Below are positions 17,284 through 25,946 of a stretch of DNA of 64,000 nucleotides, piece after piece (the stretch's first letter is position 1; each line of letters opens with the position of its first letter). The DNA is taken from positions 434,001-498,000 of the forward strand of contig NZ_RCCE01000002.1 of NCBI RefSeq assembly GCF_003663885.1, given 5' to 3'. The DNA comes from Litoreibacter meonggei. GTDB taxonomy: Bacteria; Pseudomonadota; Alphaproteobacteria; Rhodobacterales; Rhodobacteraceae. Made by a program: the position numbers and the translations under genes. A model generated the notes under the pieces. That model was not told where the DNA came from. It did no database searches and worked only from the letters and a program-made list of their open reading frames with translations.

Positions 17284-17685
17284 ATGTCTGAGGAAACTAT
17301 GACTATTCGGGAAATGTGCGATGCATACGGGGTCACCCCCCGCACCCTGCGTTTCTACGAAGCCAAAGAACTGCTGTTCCCGATCCGTGAGGGCCAACGC
17401 CGCCTTTTCACCAAAAGTGACCGTGCCCGCCTGAAGCTGATCCTGCGCGGCAAGCGCTTCGGCTTCTCGCTTGAAGAGATCCGCCAGCTTCTGGACCTCT
17501 ATAATATTGGCGATCAGCAGGCGACTCAGTTGGCCCTGACTTACGAGATTGGCCAGAAACGTCTGTCAGACATGATCAAACAGCGCGACGAGTTGAACGA
17601 AGCCATTGAAGACCTGACCGCCCAGTTGAACTGGGGCGAAAAGATGATCGCCTCGCTTCACATGCCAAAGGTGGCCAACAGCTAA
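17284..17685 (+). CDS. MerR family transcriptional regulator, second paralogue
   Basis: 133 residues, clearly paralogous to the MerR at 16603: [40 protein letters not shown] and [20 protein letters not shown], followed by a coiled coil. It again lacks a sensor domain. The start is fixed by GGAGGA at 17271-17276. It is the gene next to the acyl-CoA dehydrogenase (31 bases), so it is probably the operon-linked regulator of beta-oxidation. Tandem paralogues could form heterodimers (inference). Confidence 0.9.
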   Translation: MSEETMTIREMCDAYGVTPRTLRFYEAKELLFPIREGQRRLFTKSDRARLKLILRGKRFGFSLEEIRQLLDLYNIGDQQATQLALTYEIGQKRLSDMIKQRDELNEAIEDLTAQLNWGEKMIASLHMPKVANS

Positions 17686-17716
17686 CCCCGATTTTCAATT
17701 TCGCAGAGAGACTCAC

Positions 17717-19495
17717 ATGCCCAGCTACACCGCTCCAGTAAAAGACATGCAATTCGTCCTGCACGATGTCCTGAAAGTAACCGAACAGGACATCCCCGGA
17801 TATGACGAATTGGAGGCCGACTTCACCTCCGCCATTCTGGAAGAGGCGGGCAAGATCTCGTCCGAAGTGTTGCAACCGCTGAACGTGGTCGGTGACAAAG
17901 AGGGCTGCGTGTTGGAGAACGGGGTGGTTCGCACCCCGAAAGGCTTCAAGGAAGCCTTTGAGCAGATGAAAGAAGGCGGCTGGACCGCGCTGGATTGCGA
18001 TCCTGAATATGGTGGCCAAGGCATGCCCTACATTATGGGGACAGCGGTGGGCGAGATGATGGTTTCGGCCAACATGGCCTTCAACATGTATCAGGGTCTG
18101 ACCCACGGGGCCTACTCCGCCATTCACGCCCATGGCACGGATGAGCAGAAATCGACATATCTGCCCAAAATGGTCAGCTGCGAATGGACCGGCACCATGA
18201 ACCTGACGGAGCCCCATTGCGGCACCGACCTGGGTCTGATGCGCACTAAAGCCGCCCCGCAGGGCGACGGAAGCTATAAGATCACCGGCCAGAAGATTTT
18301 TATCTCGGCGGGCGAGCATGATCTGGCCGACAACATCATCCATCTGGTGCTGGCCAAGATCGAAGGCGGGCCGGAAGGCATCAAAGGCGTGTCGCTGTTT
18401 ATCGTGCCGAAGTTCCTTGTGAACGAAGACGGCTCGCTTGGCGCACGCAATGGCGTCGCCGTCGGCTCCATCGAAGAAAAGATGGGCATCCACGGCAATT
18501 CCACCTGCGTGATGAACTATGACGAGGCCACGGGCTATCTGCTGGGCACCGAGCACAAAGGCATGCGCGCCATGTTCACCATGATGAACGAGGCACGCAT
18601 GGGCGTGGGCCTGCAAGGCTACGCACAAGCCGCCGTGGCATATGAAAACGCCGTGATCTACGCAAATGACCGCCTGCAAGGGCGTGCCGTGACGGGTGCG
18701 GAAAACCCCGACGGCCCTGCTGATCCGCTGATCGTGCACCCTGACATTCGTCGCAACCTGATGGACCAGAAGTCCTTTGTGGAAGGCGCACGGGCGTTCA
18801 CCTTTTGGGGCGCGCATTTGATCGACCGCCATGTGCGTGGCGGCGACGAGGCGGCTGACGGCCTGATCTCGCTGCTGACACCTGTCATCAAAGGCTTCCA
18901 AACCGATAAGGGTTTTGAATACGCCACCGCGGCGCAGCAAGTTTATGGTGGCCATGGCTATATCGAGGAATGGGGCATGTCCCAGTTCGCGCGTGATGCG
19001 CGGATTGCGATGATCTACGAAGGTGCCAACGGCGTTCAGGCGCTGGACCTTGTGGGCCGCAAGCTGGCGCAGGACGGCGGCAAGCACGTGATGGCGTTCT
19101 TTGACTTGGTGAAGAGTTTCATCAAGGAAAACGGCGGCAATGAAGAGTTTGACAAAGCCTTCCTTGAGCCGCTGAAAACCGCGTCCAAGGATTTGCAAGC
19201 CGCAGGTATGTATTTCATGCAAAACGGCATGAAGAACCCGAACCATGCCTTGGCTGGGTCGTATGATTTCATGCACATGTTCGGCCATGTCTGCCTTGGC
19301 TTGATGTGGGCGAAGATGGGCAAAGCCGCGATGGAAGCACTCGAAGGAGGCGCATCGGACAAGGCGTTCTACGAGACCAAGATCGCGACCGGCAAATACT
19401 ATATGGCCCGCCAATTGCCCGCGACCGGCATGCATCTGGCCCGTATTGAGAGCGGAGCCGATACGGTTATGGCGCTCGACGCGGCGAATTTCTAA
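17717..19495 (+). CDS. Acyl-CoA dehydrogenase, long (592-residue) DmdC/FadE-like type
   Basis: An FAD enzyme that makes a 2-enoyl-CoA from an acyl-CoA. 592 residues, longer than the 380-residue short-chain group because of an extra C-terminal helical domain. Motifs: [17 protein letters not shown] (FAD and substrate), [33 protein letters not shown], and the catalytic glutamate in [15 protein letters not shown]. The closest group includes both fatty acyl-CoA dehydrogenases and 3-methylmercaptopropionyl-CoA dehydrogenase. The thiolase and hydratase/dehydrogenase downstream favour general beta-oxidation. AGAGAG precedes the ATG. Confidence 0.92.
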   Translation: MPSYTAPVKDMQFVLHDVLKVTEQDIPGYDELEADFTSAILEEAGKISSEVLQPLNVVGDKEGCVLENGVVRTPKGFKEAFEQMKEGGWTALDCDPEYGGQGMPYIMGTAVGEMMVSANMAFNMYQGLTHGAYSAIHAHGTDEQKSTYLPKMVSCEWTGTMNLTEPHCGTDLGLMRTKAAPQGDGSYKITGQKIFISAGEHDLADNIIHLVLAKIEGGPEGIKGVSLFIVPKFLVNEDGSLGARNGVAVGSIEEKMGIHGNSTCVMNYDEATGYLLGTEHKGMRAMFTMMNEARMGVGLQGYAQAAVAYENAVIYANDRLQGRAVTGAENPDGPADPLIVHPDIRRNLMDQKSFVEGARAFTFWGAHLIDRHVRGGDEAADGLISLLTPVIKGFQTDKGFEYATAAQQVYGGHGYIEEWGMSQFARDARIAMIYEGANGVQALDLVGRKLAQDGGKHVMAFFDLVKSFIKENGGNEEFDKAFLEPLKTASKDLQAAGMYFMQNGMKNPNHALAGSYDFMHMFGHVCLGLMWAKMGKAAMEALEGGASDKAFYETKIATGKYYMARQLPATGMHLARIESGADTVMALDAANF

Positions 19496-19501
19496 GGTGG
19501 T

Positions 19502-19531
19502 GGCGGGGTAAACCCCGCCCTACCCTTTTTT
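19502..19531 (+). terminator. Hairpin with T-tract after acyl-CoA dehydrogenase
   Basis: GGCGGGG and CCCCGCC pair perfectly (7 bp, loop TAAA), then CTACCC and TTTTTT follow. The T-tract is set off by 6 bases, so partial termination between the first gene and the rest of the operon seems likely. The next ATG is only 12 bases beyond. Confidence 0.5.
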
Positions 19532-19542
19532 CGGAGACGCCA

Positions 19543-19755
19543 ATGCCCAAACGCCTGAAACTGACCCGCCGAGTGAACCTTGCCATGACCGAAGACGCAT
19601 GGCGCAAGCTGAAGAAATTCAGCGCAGAGGCGGGCTTGGATGAGGGCGAGGCGCTATCGTTTCTGTTCGAGAATTTCAGTAGCGTGACGGATGAAAGCAA
19701 CCTCACCCATCGCCTGCGGATTTTCAATTCCGAGCTGGAGGCGCGGAAAAAGTAA
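19543..19755 (+). CDS. Small hypothetical protein, ribbon-helix-helix-like
   Basis: 70 residues, strongly charged. The N-terminal RLKLTRRVNLAMTEDAWRKL followed by two helices (KKFSAEAGLDEGEALSFLFENF) looks like an Arc/CopG-type strand-helix-helix, which would make it a small DNA-binding protein; this is fold guessing, not a family match. It sits between the acyl-CoA dehydrogenase and GST genes. GGAGACG precedes the ATG. Confidence 0.65.
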   Translation: MPKRLKLTRRVNLAMTEDAWRKLKKFSAEAGLDEGEALSFLFENFSSVTDESNLTHRLRIFNSELEARKK

Positions 19756-19789
19756 CGACACGCAGTTTGCGAGGCTGGATGCCTCCGGC

Positions 19790-19820
19790 GGGAATATTTC
19801 TGCCAAGATGAAATCACAAG
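19790..19820 (+). repeat. Recurrent intergenic motif, copy 2
   Basis: GCCTCCGGCGGGAATATTTC followed by TGCCAAGATGAAATCACAAGG. It matches the motif at 6392-6429 in the stretch GTATTTTTG..CCAA..ATGGAAA..CAAGG and likewise lies between a stop codon and the next start. Confidence 0.35.
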
Positions 19821-19839
19821 GGTTAAGGGAGATCCGGCG

Positions 19840-20466
19840 ATGACAGCGAAACTTTACTGCTTTGGCGAAAGCGGCAATGCCTACAAGGCGGCGCTGACTA
19901 TGGAGCTGGCCGGGTTCGAATACGAGCAGGTCTTTGTGGACTTCTTCAAGGGCGAGGCCCGCACCGACGCGTTTAAGGCGATCAACCCTATGGGCGAAGT
20001 TCCCGTGTTGGTTGATGGCGACCTGACGCTGACGCAATCCGGCGTGATCCAGCAATATGTCGTCGATCAAACCGGCAAGCTGGGCGGCACTGCGGCGGAC
20101 ACATACGAAGTGCTGCGTTGGGTTTTGTGGGACAACCACAAGCTGTCCTCGCAAGTGGGAATGACACGATTTTTGATGAATTTCCTGCCCGAGGATAAGC
20201 GCCCGCATGACGTCATCGCCTTCATGCAGGGCCGCCTGAAAGCTGCATACAGCGTGCTCGACACCCACTTGGCGGGGCGCGACTGGCTGGCGGGTGACTG
20301 CCTGACCGTCGCGGACCTGTCATGCTGCAGCTACCTGTTCTACGAAGAGCCGTTCGGGTTCGAGCGCGCCGACTGGCCTAATATTGATGCTTGGTTGACG
20401 CGTATCAGTGAAACGCCGGGTTGGAAGCACCCGTATGACTTGATGCAACGGGCGTTGCCTGCATGA
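19840..20466 (+). CDS. Glutathione S-transferase family protein
   Basis: 208 residues. N-terminal thioredoxin-like domain (LYCFGESGNAYKAALTMEL, INPMGEVPVLVDGDLTLTQS with the cis-proline and the Ser that holds glutathione), then an all-helical domain (RDWLAGDCLTVADLSCCSYL). The Ser13/Asn14 region may activate the thiol. Substrate unknown. Part of the beta-oxidation operon, where it may detoxify enoyl or aldehyde products (inference). Confidence 0.9.
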   Translation: MTAKLYCFGESGNAYKAALTMELAGFEYEQVFVDFFKGEARTDAFKAINPMGEVPVLVDGDLTLTQSGVIQQYVVDQTGKLGGTAADTYEVLRWVLWDNHKLSSQVGMTRFLMNFLPEDKRPHDVIAFMQGRLKAAYSVLDTHLAGRDWLAGDCLTVADLSCCSYLFYEEPFGFERADWPNIDAWLTRISETPGWKHPYDLMQRALPA

Positions 20467-20539
20467 TCGCACGTGCCAACATTTTGCTGGATATCTGCCG
20501 TCTTGACCGCAATTATGCGCGTCAAGAAACGGAGAAGTC

Positions 20540-21025
20540 ATGTTCAGCAAAATGGCCCTTGGTGGCATCTGGGCCTACCAGCAATACCTGTCGCCGAGCA
20601 AAGGGTTTCGCTGCGCATACGCGGTGCGCCATGGCGGCACGGGCTGTTCCGGCTACGCCAAACACGCGATCCGCGATCTTGGGCTGTGGCGGGCGTTGCC
20701 AGCCATCTGCGAGCGTTTTCGGGACTGCCGCACGGCCCATCTGGCCATCAAGGCAGATTGCGTCTGCAATCAGGCACCCTTGGACGAAGACGAACGCGCC
20801 GAGTTGGAGCGCCGCCGCCGCGACGACAAATGGTACAACAAATGCGACTGCTGTAGCGCCGGTGCCTGTGAGTGCGGCTCCGCCCCGCTTGGCTGTTTGG
20901 GGCGAACGGGCGCAAGCAAAGCTGCGGCCAGCAAAGGGTGCGATGTCAACCCGTGTGACGGGGATATCGGGTTCGGCGGCTGCGACTGCGCGTCCTGCGA
21001 CTGCGGGGGCTGCTCCTGCGGCTAG
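20540..21025 (+). CDS. yidD: YidD-like protein with an unusual cysteine-rich C-terminal tail
   Basis: 161 residues. The first 70 follow the YidD membrane-insertion-factor pattern: IWAYQQYLSPSKGFRCAY, GTGCSGYAKHAIRDLGLW and RFRDCR. The family's usual ending is replaced by a charged linker (DEDERAELERRRRDDKW) and a tail of about 55 residues rich in Cys and Gly (KCDCCSAGACEC, GCDCASCDCGGCSCG). I count 20 cysteines in all. The tail looks like a metal- or cluster-binding segment, or a heavily disulfide-linked one. GGAGAAG precedes the ATG. Placed in the beta-oxidation operon between GST and a membrane protein. Confidence 0.75.
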   Translation: MFSKMALGGIWAYQQYLSPSKGFRCAYAVRHGGTGCSGYAKHAIRDLGLWRALPAICERFRDCRTAHLAIKADCVCNQAPLDEDERAELERRRRDDKWYNKCDCCSAGACECGSAPLGCLGRTGASKAAASKGCDVNPCDGDIGFGGCDCASCDCGGCSCG

Positions 21026-21034
21026 GGCCGCGCC

Positions 21035-21376
21035 ATGATCCTCGCGGCGTTCCTTATCGGCATGGCCCTGTGTGGCGTCACACTCGCGTTGATCCGCGCA
21101 GAAGACACCTTCGACAAGTTAGGCTCTGCCGCCGCGATGTTTTGCGCGTGGTGCGCCTTTGGCATGTTGCTGATGGCAGGCGTTTACGGATTGGGGCTGG
21201 TTTTGCCCGCAATCGCAGGCGGCATCGTGCTGGCGCTGCGATCCACTGACACATTCGGTCAACGGCTTGGTGCCTTGGCCTCGTATAAACTCCCGTTCGG
21301 AGTTGGGGCGCTGGTTTGCAGCGTTCTGGCCTGGATCGGGGTCCTGAACTTAATGGAGGAAATTCCCTATGGCTGA
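21035..21376 (+). CDS. Small hypothetical membrane protein
   Basis: 113 residues with three or four hydrophobic helices: ILAAFLIGMALCGVTLALI, SAAAMFCAWCAFGMLLMAGV, GLGLVLPAIAGGIVLAL and VGALVCSVLAWIGVLNLM. No recognised family. It starts 9 bases after the YidD-like gene and overlaps the thiolase start by 8 bases, so it is translated with the thiolase. Confidence 0.7.
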   Translation: MILAAFLIGMALCGVTLALIRAEDTFDKLGSAAAMFCAWCAFGMLLMAGVYGLGLVLPAIAGGIVLALRSTDTFGQRLGALASYKLPFGVGALVCSVLAWIGVLNLMEEIPYG

Positions 21377-22580
21377 AGCCTATATCTATGACGCCGTGCG
21401 CTCGCCCCGCGGCAAGGGCCGCAAAGACGGCAGCTTGCATGAGGTGACTGCGGCGCGTTTGTCTGCGAATATCCTGAACGCGATAAAAGACCGCAACGGC
21501 CTTGAGGGCCACGCTGTTGAAGACGTGATCTGGGGCAACGCAACGCAAGTGATGGAGCAAGGCGGCTGCCTTGCGCGCACCGCCGTGCTGGCCTCCGAGC
21601 TGGACCAACGCATCCCCGGCCTGTCGATCAACCGCTTTTGTGCCTCGGGCATGGAAGCCGTGAACATCGCGGCCAACCAGATCAAAGGCGGCGCAGGCGA
21701 TGGCTACATCGCGGGCGGCGTGGAGATGATGGGCCGCGTGGCCATGGGCTCTGACGGGGCGGCGATTGCCGTGGATCCAAGCATTGCCATGGACACCTAT
21801 TTCGTGCCGCAAGGCATTTCGGCGGATATCATCGCAACCGAATACGGCTTCACCCGCGAGCAGGCCGACGCTTTGGGTGTCGAAAGCCAGCGCCGTGCCA
21901 AAGCCGCGTGGGACGACAATCGTTTTGCCAAGTCGATCATCACGATCCGCGACCAGAACGGGTTGGAAATTCTCAGCACTGACGAATACATGCGGCCCCA
22001 GACCGACATGCAAAGCCTTGGCGGGTTGAACCCTGCGTTCCAAGCCATGGGCGAAGTGATGCCCGGCTTCGACAAGGTCGCGCTGATGAAGTACCCGCAT
22101 CTGGAGAAGATCAACCACATCCATCACGCGGGCAATTCGTCGGGCATCGTGGACGGCTCTGCCGCTGTGCTGATCGGCTCCAAGGAATTCGGCGAGGCAC
22201 ATGGGTTGAAGCCACGTGCACGCATCCGTGCGACCGCCAAGATCGGCACCGACCCGACCATCATGCTGACAGGTCCGGTTCCGGTAACCGAGCACATCAT
22301 GAAGCAATCGGGCATGAGCATTTCCGATATCGACCTGTTCGAGGTCAATGAGGCCTTCGCATCCGTTGTGCTGCGCTTCATGCAGGCGTTTGACGTGGAT
22401 AACAGCAAGGTCAATGTGAACGGTGGTTCAATTGCCATGGGCCACCCGCTGGGTGCCACCGGCGCGATCATCATCGGCACGCTGCTGGACGAGTTGGAAC
22501 GCTCTGACAAAGAGGTGGGTCTTGCCACGCTTTGCGTCGCCTCCGGCATGGGTGCCGCCACCATCATCGAACGCGTTTGA
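21369..22580 (+). CDS. fadA: Acetyl-CoA C-acyltransferase (3-ketoacyl-CoA thiolase)
   Basis: Last step of beta-oxidation: splits 3-ketoacyl-CoA with CoA. 403 residues. Nucleophile Cys in NRFCASGMEAV, the NEAFA motif, the catalytic His in GGSIAMGHPLGATGA and the second Cys in LCVASGMGAA. Followed 11 bases later by the hydratase/dehydrogenase gene, together making the FadAB-type trifunctional complex. It can work on a wide chain range. Confidence 0.94.
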   Translation: MAEAYIYDAVRSPRGKGRKDGSLHEVTAARLSANILNAIKDRNGLEGHAVEDVIWGNATQVMEQGGCLARTAVLASELDQRIPGLSINRFCASGMEAVNIAANQIKGGAGDGYIAGGVEMMGRVAMGSDGAAIAVDPSIAMDTYFVPQGISADIIATEYGFTREQADALGVESQRRAKAAWDDNRFAKSIITIRDQNGLEILSTDEYMRPQTDMQSLGGLNPAFQAMGEVMPGFDKVALMKYPHLEKINHIHHAGNSSGIVDGSAAVLIGSKEFGEAHGLKPRARIRATAKIGTDPTIMLTGPVPVTEHIMKQSGMSISDIDLFEVNEAFASVVLRFMQAFDVDNSKVNVNGGSIAMGHPLGATGAIIIGTLLDELERSDKEVGLATLCVASGMGAATIIERV

Positions 22581-22591
22581 GGATTAGGGAT

Positions 22592-24781
22592 ATGACTGAT
22601 TTCACCATGAAAACAGACGCTGAGGGCGTCGCGACAATCACTTGGGACACCGTTGGCAAGTCCATGAACGTGATGAACCAACAAGGATTTTACGACCTTG
22701 ATGCGCTGGTTGACGAGGCGCTGGCGGATGATGCCGTCAAGGGCATCATCATCACATCCGGCAAGCCGGACAGCTTTGCGGGCGGGATGGACCTCAACAT
22801 CATCGCCAAGATGAAGGAAAGCGCGGGCGACGACCCTGCCCGCGGCTTGATGGACGGGTTGATGGCGACCCATGCAGTCCTGCGCAAGATCGAGCGTGGC
22901 GGCATGGACGACAAGAACAAGGGCGGCAAGCCGATTGCCTGCGCCATGCAGGGCACGGGTCTTGGCATCGGGTTCGAGATTCCGCTGGCGTGTCACCGCA
23001 TCTTTGTAGCTGACAATCCGAAGGCCAAGATTGGCCTGCCGGAAATCATGGTCGGCATCTTCCCCGGCATGGGCGGCACCACCCGTGTGACCCGTATGCT
23101 GGGCGCGATGGGCGCCTCGCCGTTCCTGCTGGAAGGCAAGCTGTCCAACCCGCAGAAAGCCAAGGCCGCTGGTCTGGTGCACGAGGTTGTGCCAGCAGAC
23201 GAACTACTCTCTGCCGCGAAAGAGTGGGTTCTGTCCGAGCCGAAGATCGTGAAACCATGGGACGAAAAGGGCTACAAAATGCCCGGCGGCGCGCCGTATC
23301 ATCCCGCAGGTTTCATGACCTTCGTGGGCGCATCCGCCATGGTCAACGGCAACACCAAGGGCGTCTATCCCGCCGCCAAAGCGTTGCTGTCTGCGGTCTA
23401 TGAAGGCGCGATGGTGCCGTTTGACACCGCCCTGAAGATCGAGGCGCGCTGGTTCACCAATGTACTGCTGAACCCGTCGAGCGCGAACATGATCCGCTCG
23501 TTGTTCATCAACAAAGAGGCGCTGGAAAAAGGCGCTGTGCGCCCCGACGTACCTGACGAGACCGTCAAGAAGGTCGGCATCATCGGTGCGGGCATGATGG
23601 GGGCTGGCATCGCGCTAGTGTCTGCCATGGCTGGGATCGAAGTGGTGTTGATCGACGCGAAGCAGGAGTCGGCAGACAAAGGCAAAGCCTACACCGCTGA
23701 CTACATGGACAAGGGTATCGCGCGCAAGAAAGCGACGCCCGAGAAGAAAGAGGCCGCGCTGGCACTGATCACCGCGACCACCGATTACGCCGCGCTGAAA
23801 GGTTGCGATTTGATCGTGGAAGCCGTGTTCGAGGATGTGGGCGTCAAGGCCGAGGTGACCAAGAAGGTGCAAGCCGTTGTTGGCCCCGACTGCATCTTCG
23901 CGACCAACACCTCGACCTTGCCGATCACCGAGTTGGCGAAGGCGTCCGAGAGTGCGGAGAACTTCATCGGCATCCACTTCTTCTCGCCCGTCGAGAAGAT
24001 GATGCTGGTCGAGATCATCAAGGGCAAAGGTACGGGCGACCGCGCGGTGGCCAAGGCGCTCGACTTCACCCGCCAGATCCGCAAGACCCCCATCGTGGTC
24101 AACGACGCGCGGTTCTTCTACGCCAACCGCTGCATCATCCCCTACATCAACGAGGGCATCCGCATGGTCAAAGAGGGCGTAAACCCTGCCTTGATCGAGA
24201 ACGCGGCGAAGCTGGTCGGCATGCCTTTGGGGCCGCTGCAACTGGTGGACGAGACCTCAATCGACTTGGGTGTGAAGATTGCCAAAGCGACCAAGGCGGC
24301 AATGGGCGACGCCTATGACGACGCGGTGGACGAGTTGCTGTTCTGGATGGCCGATGAGGGCCGCTTGGGTCGCAAGACCAATGCGGGCTTTTACGAGTAT
24401 GATGCCAAAGGCAAACGCCAGTTGCTGTGGGAGGGCCTTGAAGCCAAATACCCCGTGGCAGATGAACAGCCTGACCTGACCGAGGTCCAAAACCGACTTT
24501 TGTTCGCGCAAGTGCTGGAAGCCGTTCGCGCCATCGAAGAGGACGTGCTGATGGATATCCGCGAAGGCGACGTAGGCGCGATCCTCGGTTGGGGCTTCGC
24601 GCCTTGGTCCGGCGGGCCACTTTCATGGCTCGATATGGTCGGCACGCCTTGGGCGGCGGAAACCACGAACGCGCTAGCCGACAAATTCGGCGAGCGGTTC
24701 AAGGCCCCCGATCTGTTGGAAGACATGGCCAAGAAAAACCAGAGCTTCTACGGCAGGTTTGATCCGGCCAAGGCGGCTTAG
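22592..24781 (+). CDS. fadJ: Fatty-acid oxidation complex alpha subunit: enoyl-CoA hydratase / 3-hydroxyacyl-CoA dehydrogenase
   Basis: 729 residues with two enzymes in one chain. The crotonase domain (about 1-290) has the oxyanion stretch DSFAGGMDLNII, CAMQGTGLGIGFEIPLACH and KIGLPEIMVGIFPGMGG. The NAD domain (about 330-510) starts with VGIIGAGMMGAGIALVSA and shows FATNTSTLPI and GIHFFSPVEKMMLVEII with its catalytic His. The C-terminal helical domain has KTNAGFYEYDAKG. It turns 2-enoyl-CoA into 3-ketoacyl-CoA for the thiolase upstream. The ATG follows TTAGGGAT. Confidence 0.94.
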   Translation: MTDFTMKTDAEGVATITWDTVGKSMNVMNQQGFYDLDALVDEALADDAVKGIIITSGKPDSFAGGMDLNIIAKMKESAGDDPARGLMDGLMATHAVLRKIERGGMDDKNKGGKPIACAMQGTGLGIGFEIPLACHRIFVADNPKAKIGLPEIMVGIFPGMGGTTRVTRMLGAMGASPFLLEGKLSNPQKAKAAGLVHEVVPADELLSAAKEWVLSEPKIVKPWDEKGYKMPGGAPYHPAGFMTFVGASAMVNGNTKGVYPAAKALLSAVYEGAMVPFDTALKIEARWFTNVLLNPSSANMIRSLFINKEALEKGAVRPDVPDETVKKVGIIGAGMMGAGIALVSAMAGIEVVLIDAKQESADKGKAYTADYMDKGIARKKATPEKKEAALALITATTDYAALKGCDLIVEAVFEDVGVKAEVTKKVQAVVGPDCIFATNTSTLPITELAKASESAENFIGIHFFSPVEKMMLVEIIKGKGTGDRAVAKALDFTRQIRKTPIVVNDARFFYANRCIIPYINEGIRMVKEGVNPALIENAAKLVGMPLGPLQLVDETSIDLGVKIAKATKAAMGDAYDDAVDELLFWMADEGRLGRKTNAGFYEYDAKGKRQLLWEGLEAKYPVADEQPDLTEVQNRLLFAQVLEAVRAIEEDVLMDIREGDVGAILGWGFAPWSGGPLSWLDMVGTPWAAETTNALADKFGERFKAPDLLEDMAKKNQSFYGRFDPAKAA

Positions 24782-24853
24782 GTCTGAGAGCTTGCGACAT
24801 GAAACACGCAGAACTACGATCCGACCACAGTAATTAGTGAAAGGATCGGGTTC

Positions 24854-25210
24854 ATGCGTGTTTTTGTGGCGTCTTTGATAGCTATGAGTGTGTTGGCCAC
24901 AGGGGCCAGCGCCGATGGCTTCAAGCGGATCATGACCGAGGCAGAGTATCTCAGCATCGTTGCTGGAAAGAATTATTGCAACGAGACCGGTTGTTGGAAG
25001 GCCAGAAAGAACGGTCGGATGACCGGCAAATTTGGCAAGGCCAAGTTCAAAGCCAAGTGGAAATGGCACAAAGGGTTCGGATGTCGTTCAGGTACGCTTG
25101 GCGGAAAAAAAGTTCCCGACGATTGCCAGTTGTTTGAGGTGAGCGGTAAGAAACTGCGCGTTACCCGCAACCAAGGCCGCGGCAAGCAAGTTGTTTATTC
25201 GCACAACTAG
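24854..25210 (+). CDS. Small secreted basic protein, unknown function
   Basis: 118 residues with a clear signal peptide (MRVFVASLIAMSVLATGASA). The mature part is very lysine-rich (KARKNGRMTGKFGKAKFKAK) with cysteines in YCNETGCWKA, GFGCRSG and DDCQLF, likely forming two disulfides. No family recognised; a small beta-rich extracytoplasmic domain is likely. Convergent with the Hint-domain gene, 7 bases away. Confidence 0.7.
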   Translation: MRVFVASLIAMSVLATGASADGFKRIMTEAEYLSIVAGKNYCNETGCWKARKNGRMTGKFGKAKFKAKWKWHKGFGCRSGTLGGKKVPDDCQLFEVSGKKLRVTRNQGRGKQVVYSHN

Positions 25211-25217
25211 CTGGCGA

Positions 25218-25832
25218 TTAAGTCCAGGCAGCGGCTACGGGGCGTGCGCGCTCCATACGATCGGACCCGCCCATGTTGCGTGCCAGAAGACGTGACTGGC
25301 GGTCGTTGAGTGGTGCAAACCGCAGCACGCCGTTTGGTGCCGGGATGTCAATGAATACGCCGCCTTCGACGACCAATGTTTCTGCGCCTTCAAAGCGGAT
25401 CGTGACATGTATCAAATCATTTTTGACGCGCGCCCGAGATATCCCGCAATATCCAATTAGATTTTCAGCACGAACCGTCACGCAGGCCTCGCCGAACAGC
25501 GCGCCAACAGCGTCGTCTTCAATAACAAGGCGCGTATCAGGAGAAACCAGCATAGAGTGCTCGTTGCCGATCGCACCCTTGGGCACCAATAGCGGCCATT
25601 GGCCTGCATTTGCCTTTGCCGAAGCCAATGACAAGGTCGAGACCTCGATCTCTAAGATGACTTGCTCGCCGTTTTCTGCGGTCAACACCTTGTCGCCTAT
25701 TTGAAGTTCTTCAACAGGGGTCCAGCGATGACGAGTTGCAACCTTGGTACCTGCAAAAATGCCCGCACTTGGAGCTGTCGTCAGGACAAGGGGATTAACT
25801 TTGGCGGTTTTACGGATGGATTTGAAAAACAT
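25218..25832 (-). CDS. Hint-domain (Hedgehog/intein-like) protein
   Basis: 204 residues. The N-terminal half follows the Hint beta fold common in Rhodobacterales: GIFAGTKVATRHRWTPVEELQIGDKVLTAENG, here broken for reading, then VSPDTRLVIED and GALFGEACVTVRAENLIG. In self-splicing members the first residue of the block is a nucleophilic Cys or Ser. Here the corresponding place reads SAGIFAG, so Ser22 could serve or the activity may be lost. The C-terminal half (VEGGVFIDIPAPNGVLR) matches the related 'Hint_2' style proteins with no known processed partner. Confidence 0.75.
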   Translation of the reverse strand: MFFKSIRKTAKVNPLVLTTAPSAGIFAGTKVATRHRWTPVEELQIGDKVLTAENGEQVILEIEVSTLSLASAKANAGQWPLLVPKGAIGNEHSMLVSPDTRLVIEDDAVGALFGEACVTVRAENLIGYCGISRARVKNDLIHVTIRFEGAETLVVEGGVFIDIPAPNGVLRFAPLNDRQSRLLARNMGGSDRMERARPVAAAWT

Positions 25833-25946
25833 GTCTCACACCTGTCAGTTCGTTTTTTGATTGAGGTGAGAATGCGCATCGCTCGAGTCAGAGACTGGGC
25901 GGCATAAAGGTCATTTTGGGGCGAATTGTGTTCAAATTCGGAACAA

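Noticed and set aside
17576-19435. A 619-codon minus-strand frame opposite the acyl-CoA dehydrogenase
   Set aside because: Histidine- and glycine-rich antisense shadow without any family motif; the forward gene is complete and recognisable.
21078-22307. A 409-codon minus-strand frame opposite the thiolase
   Set aside because: Antisense shadow of a complete thiolase gene.
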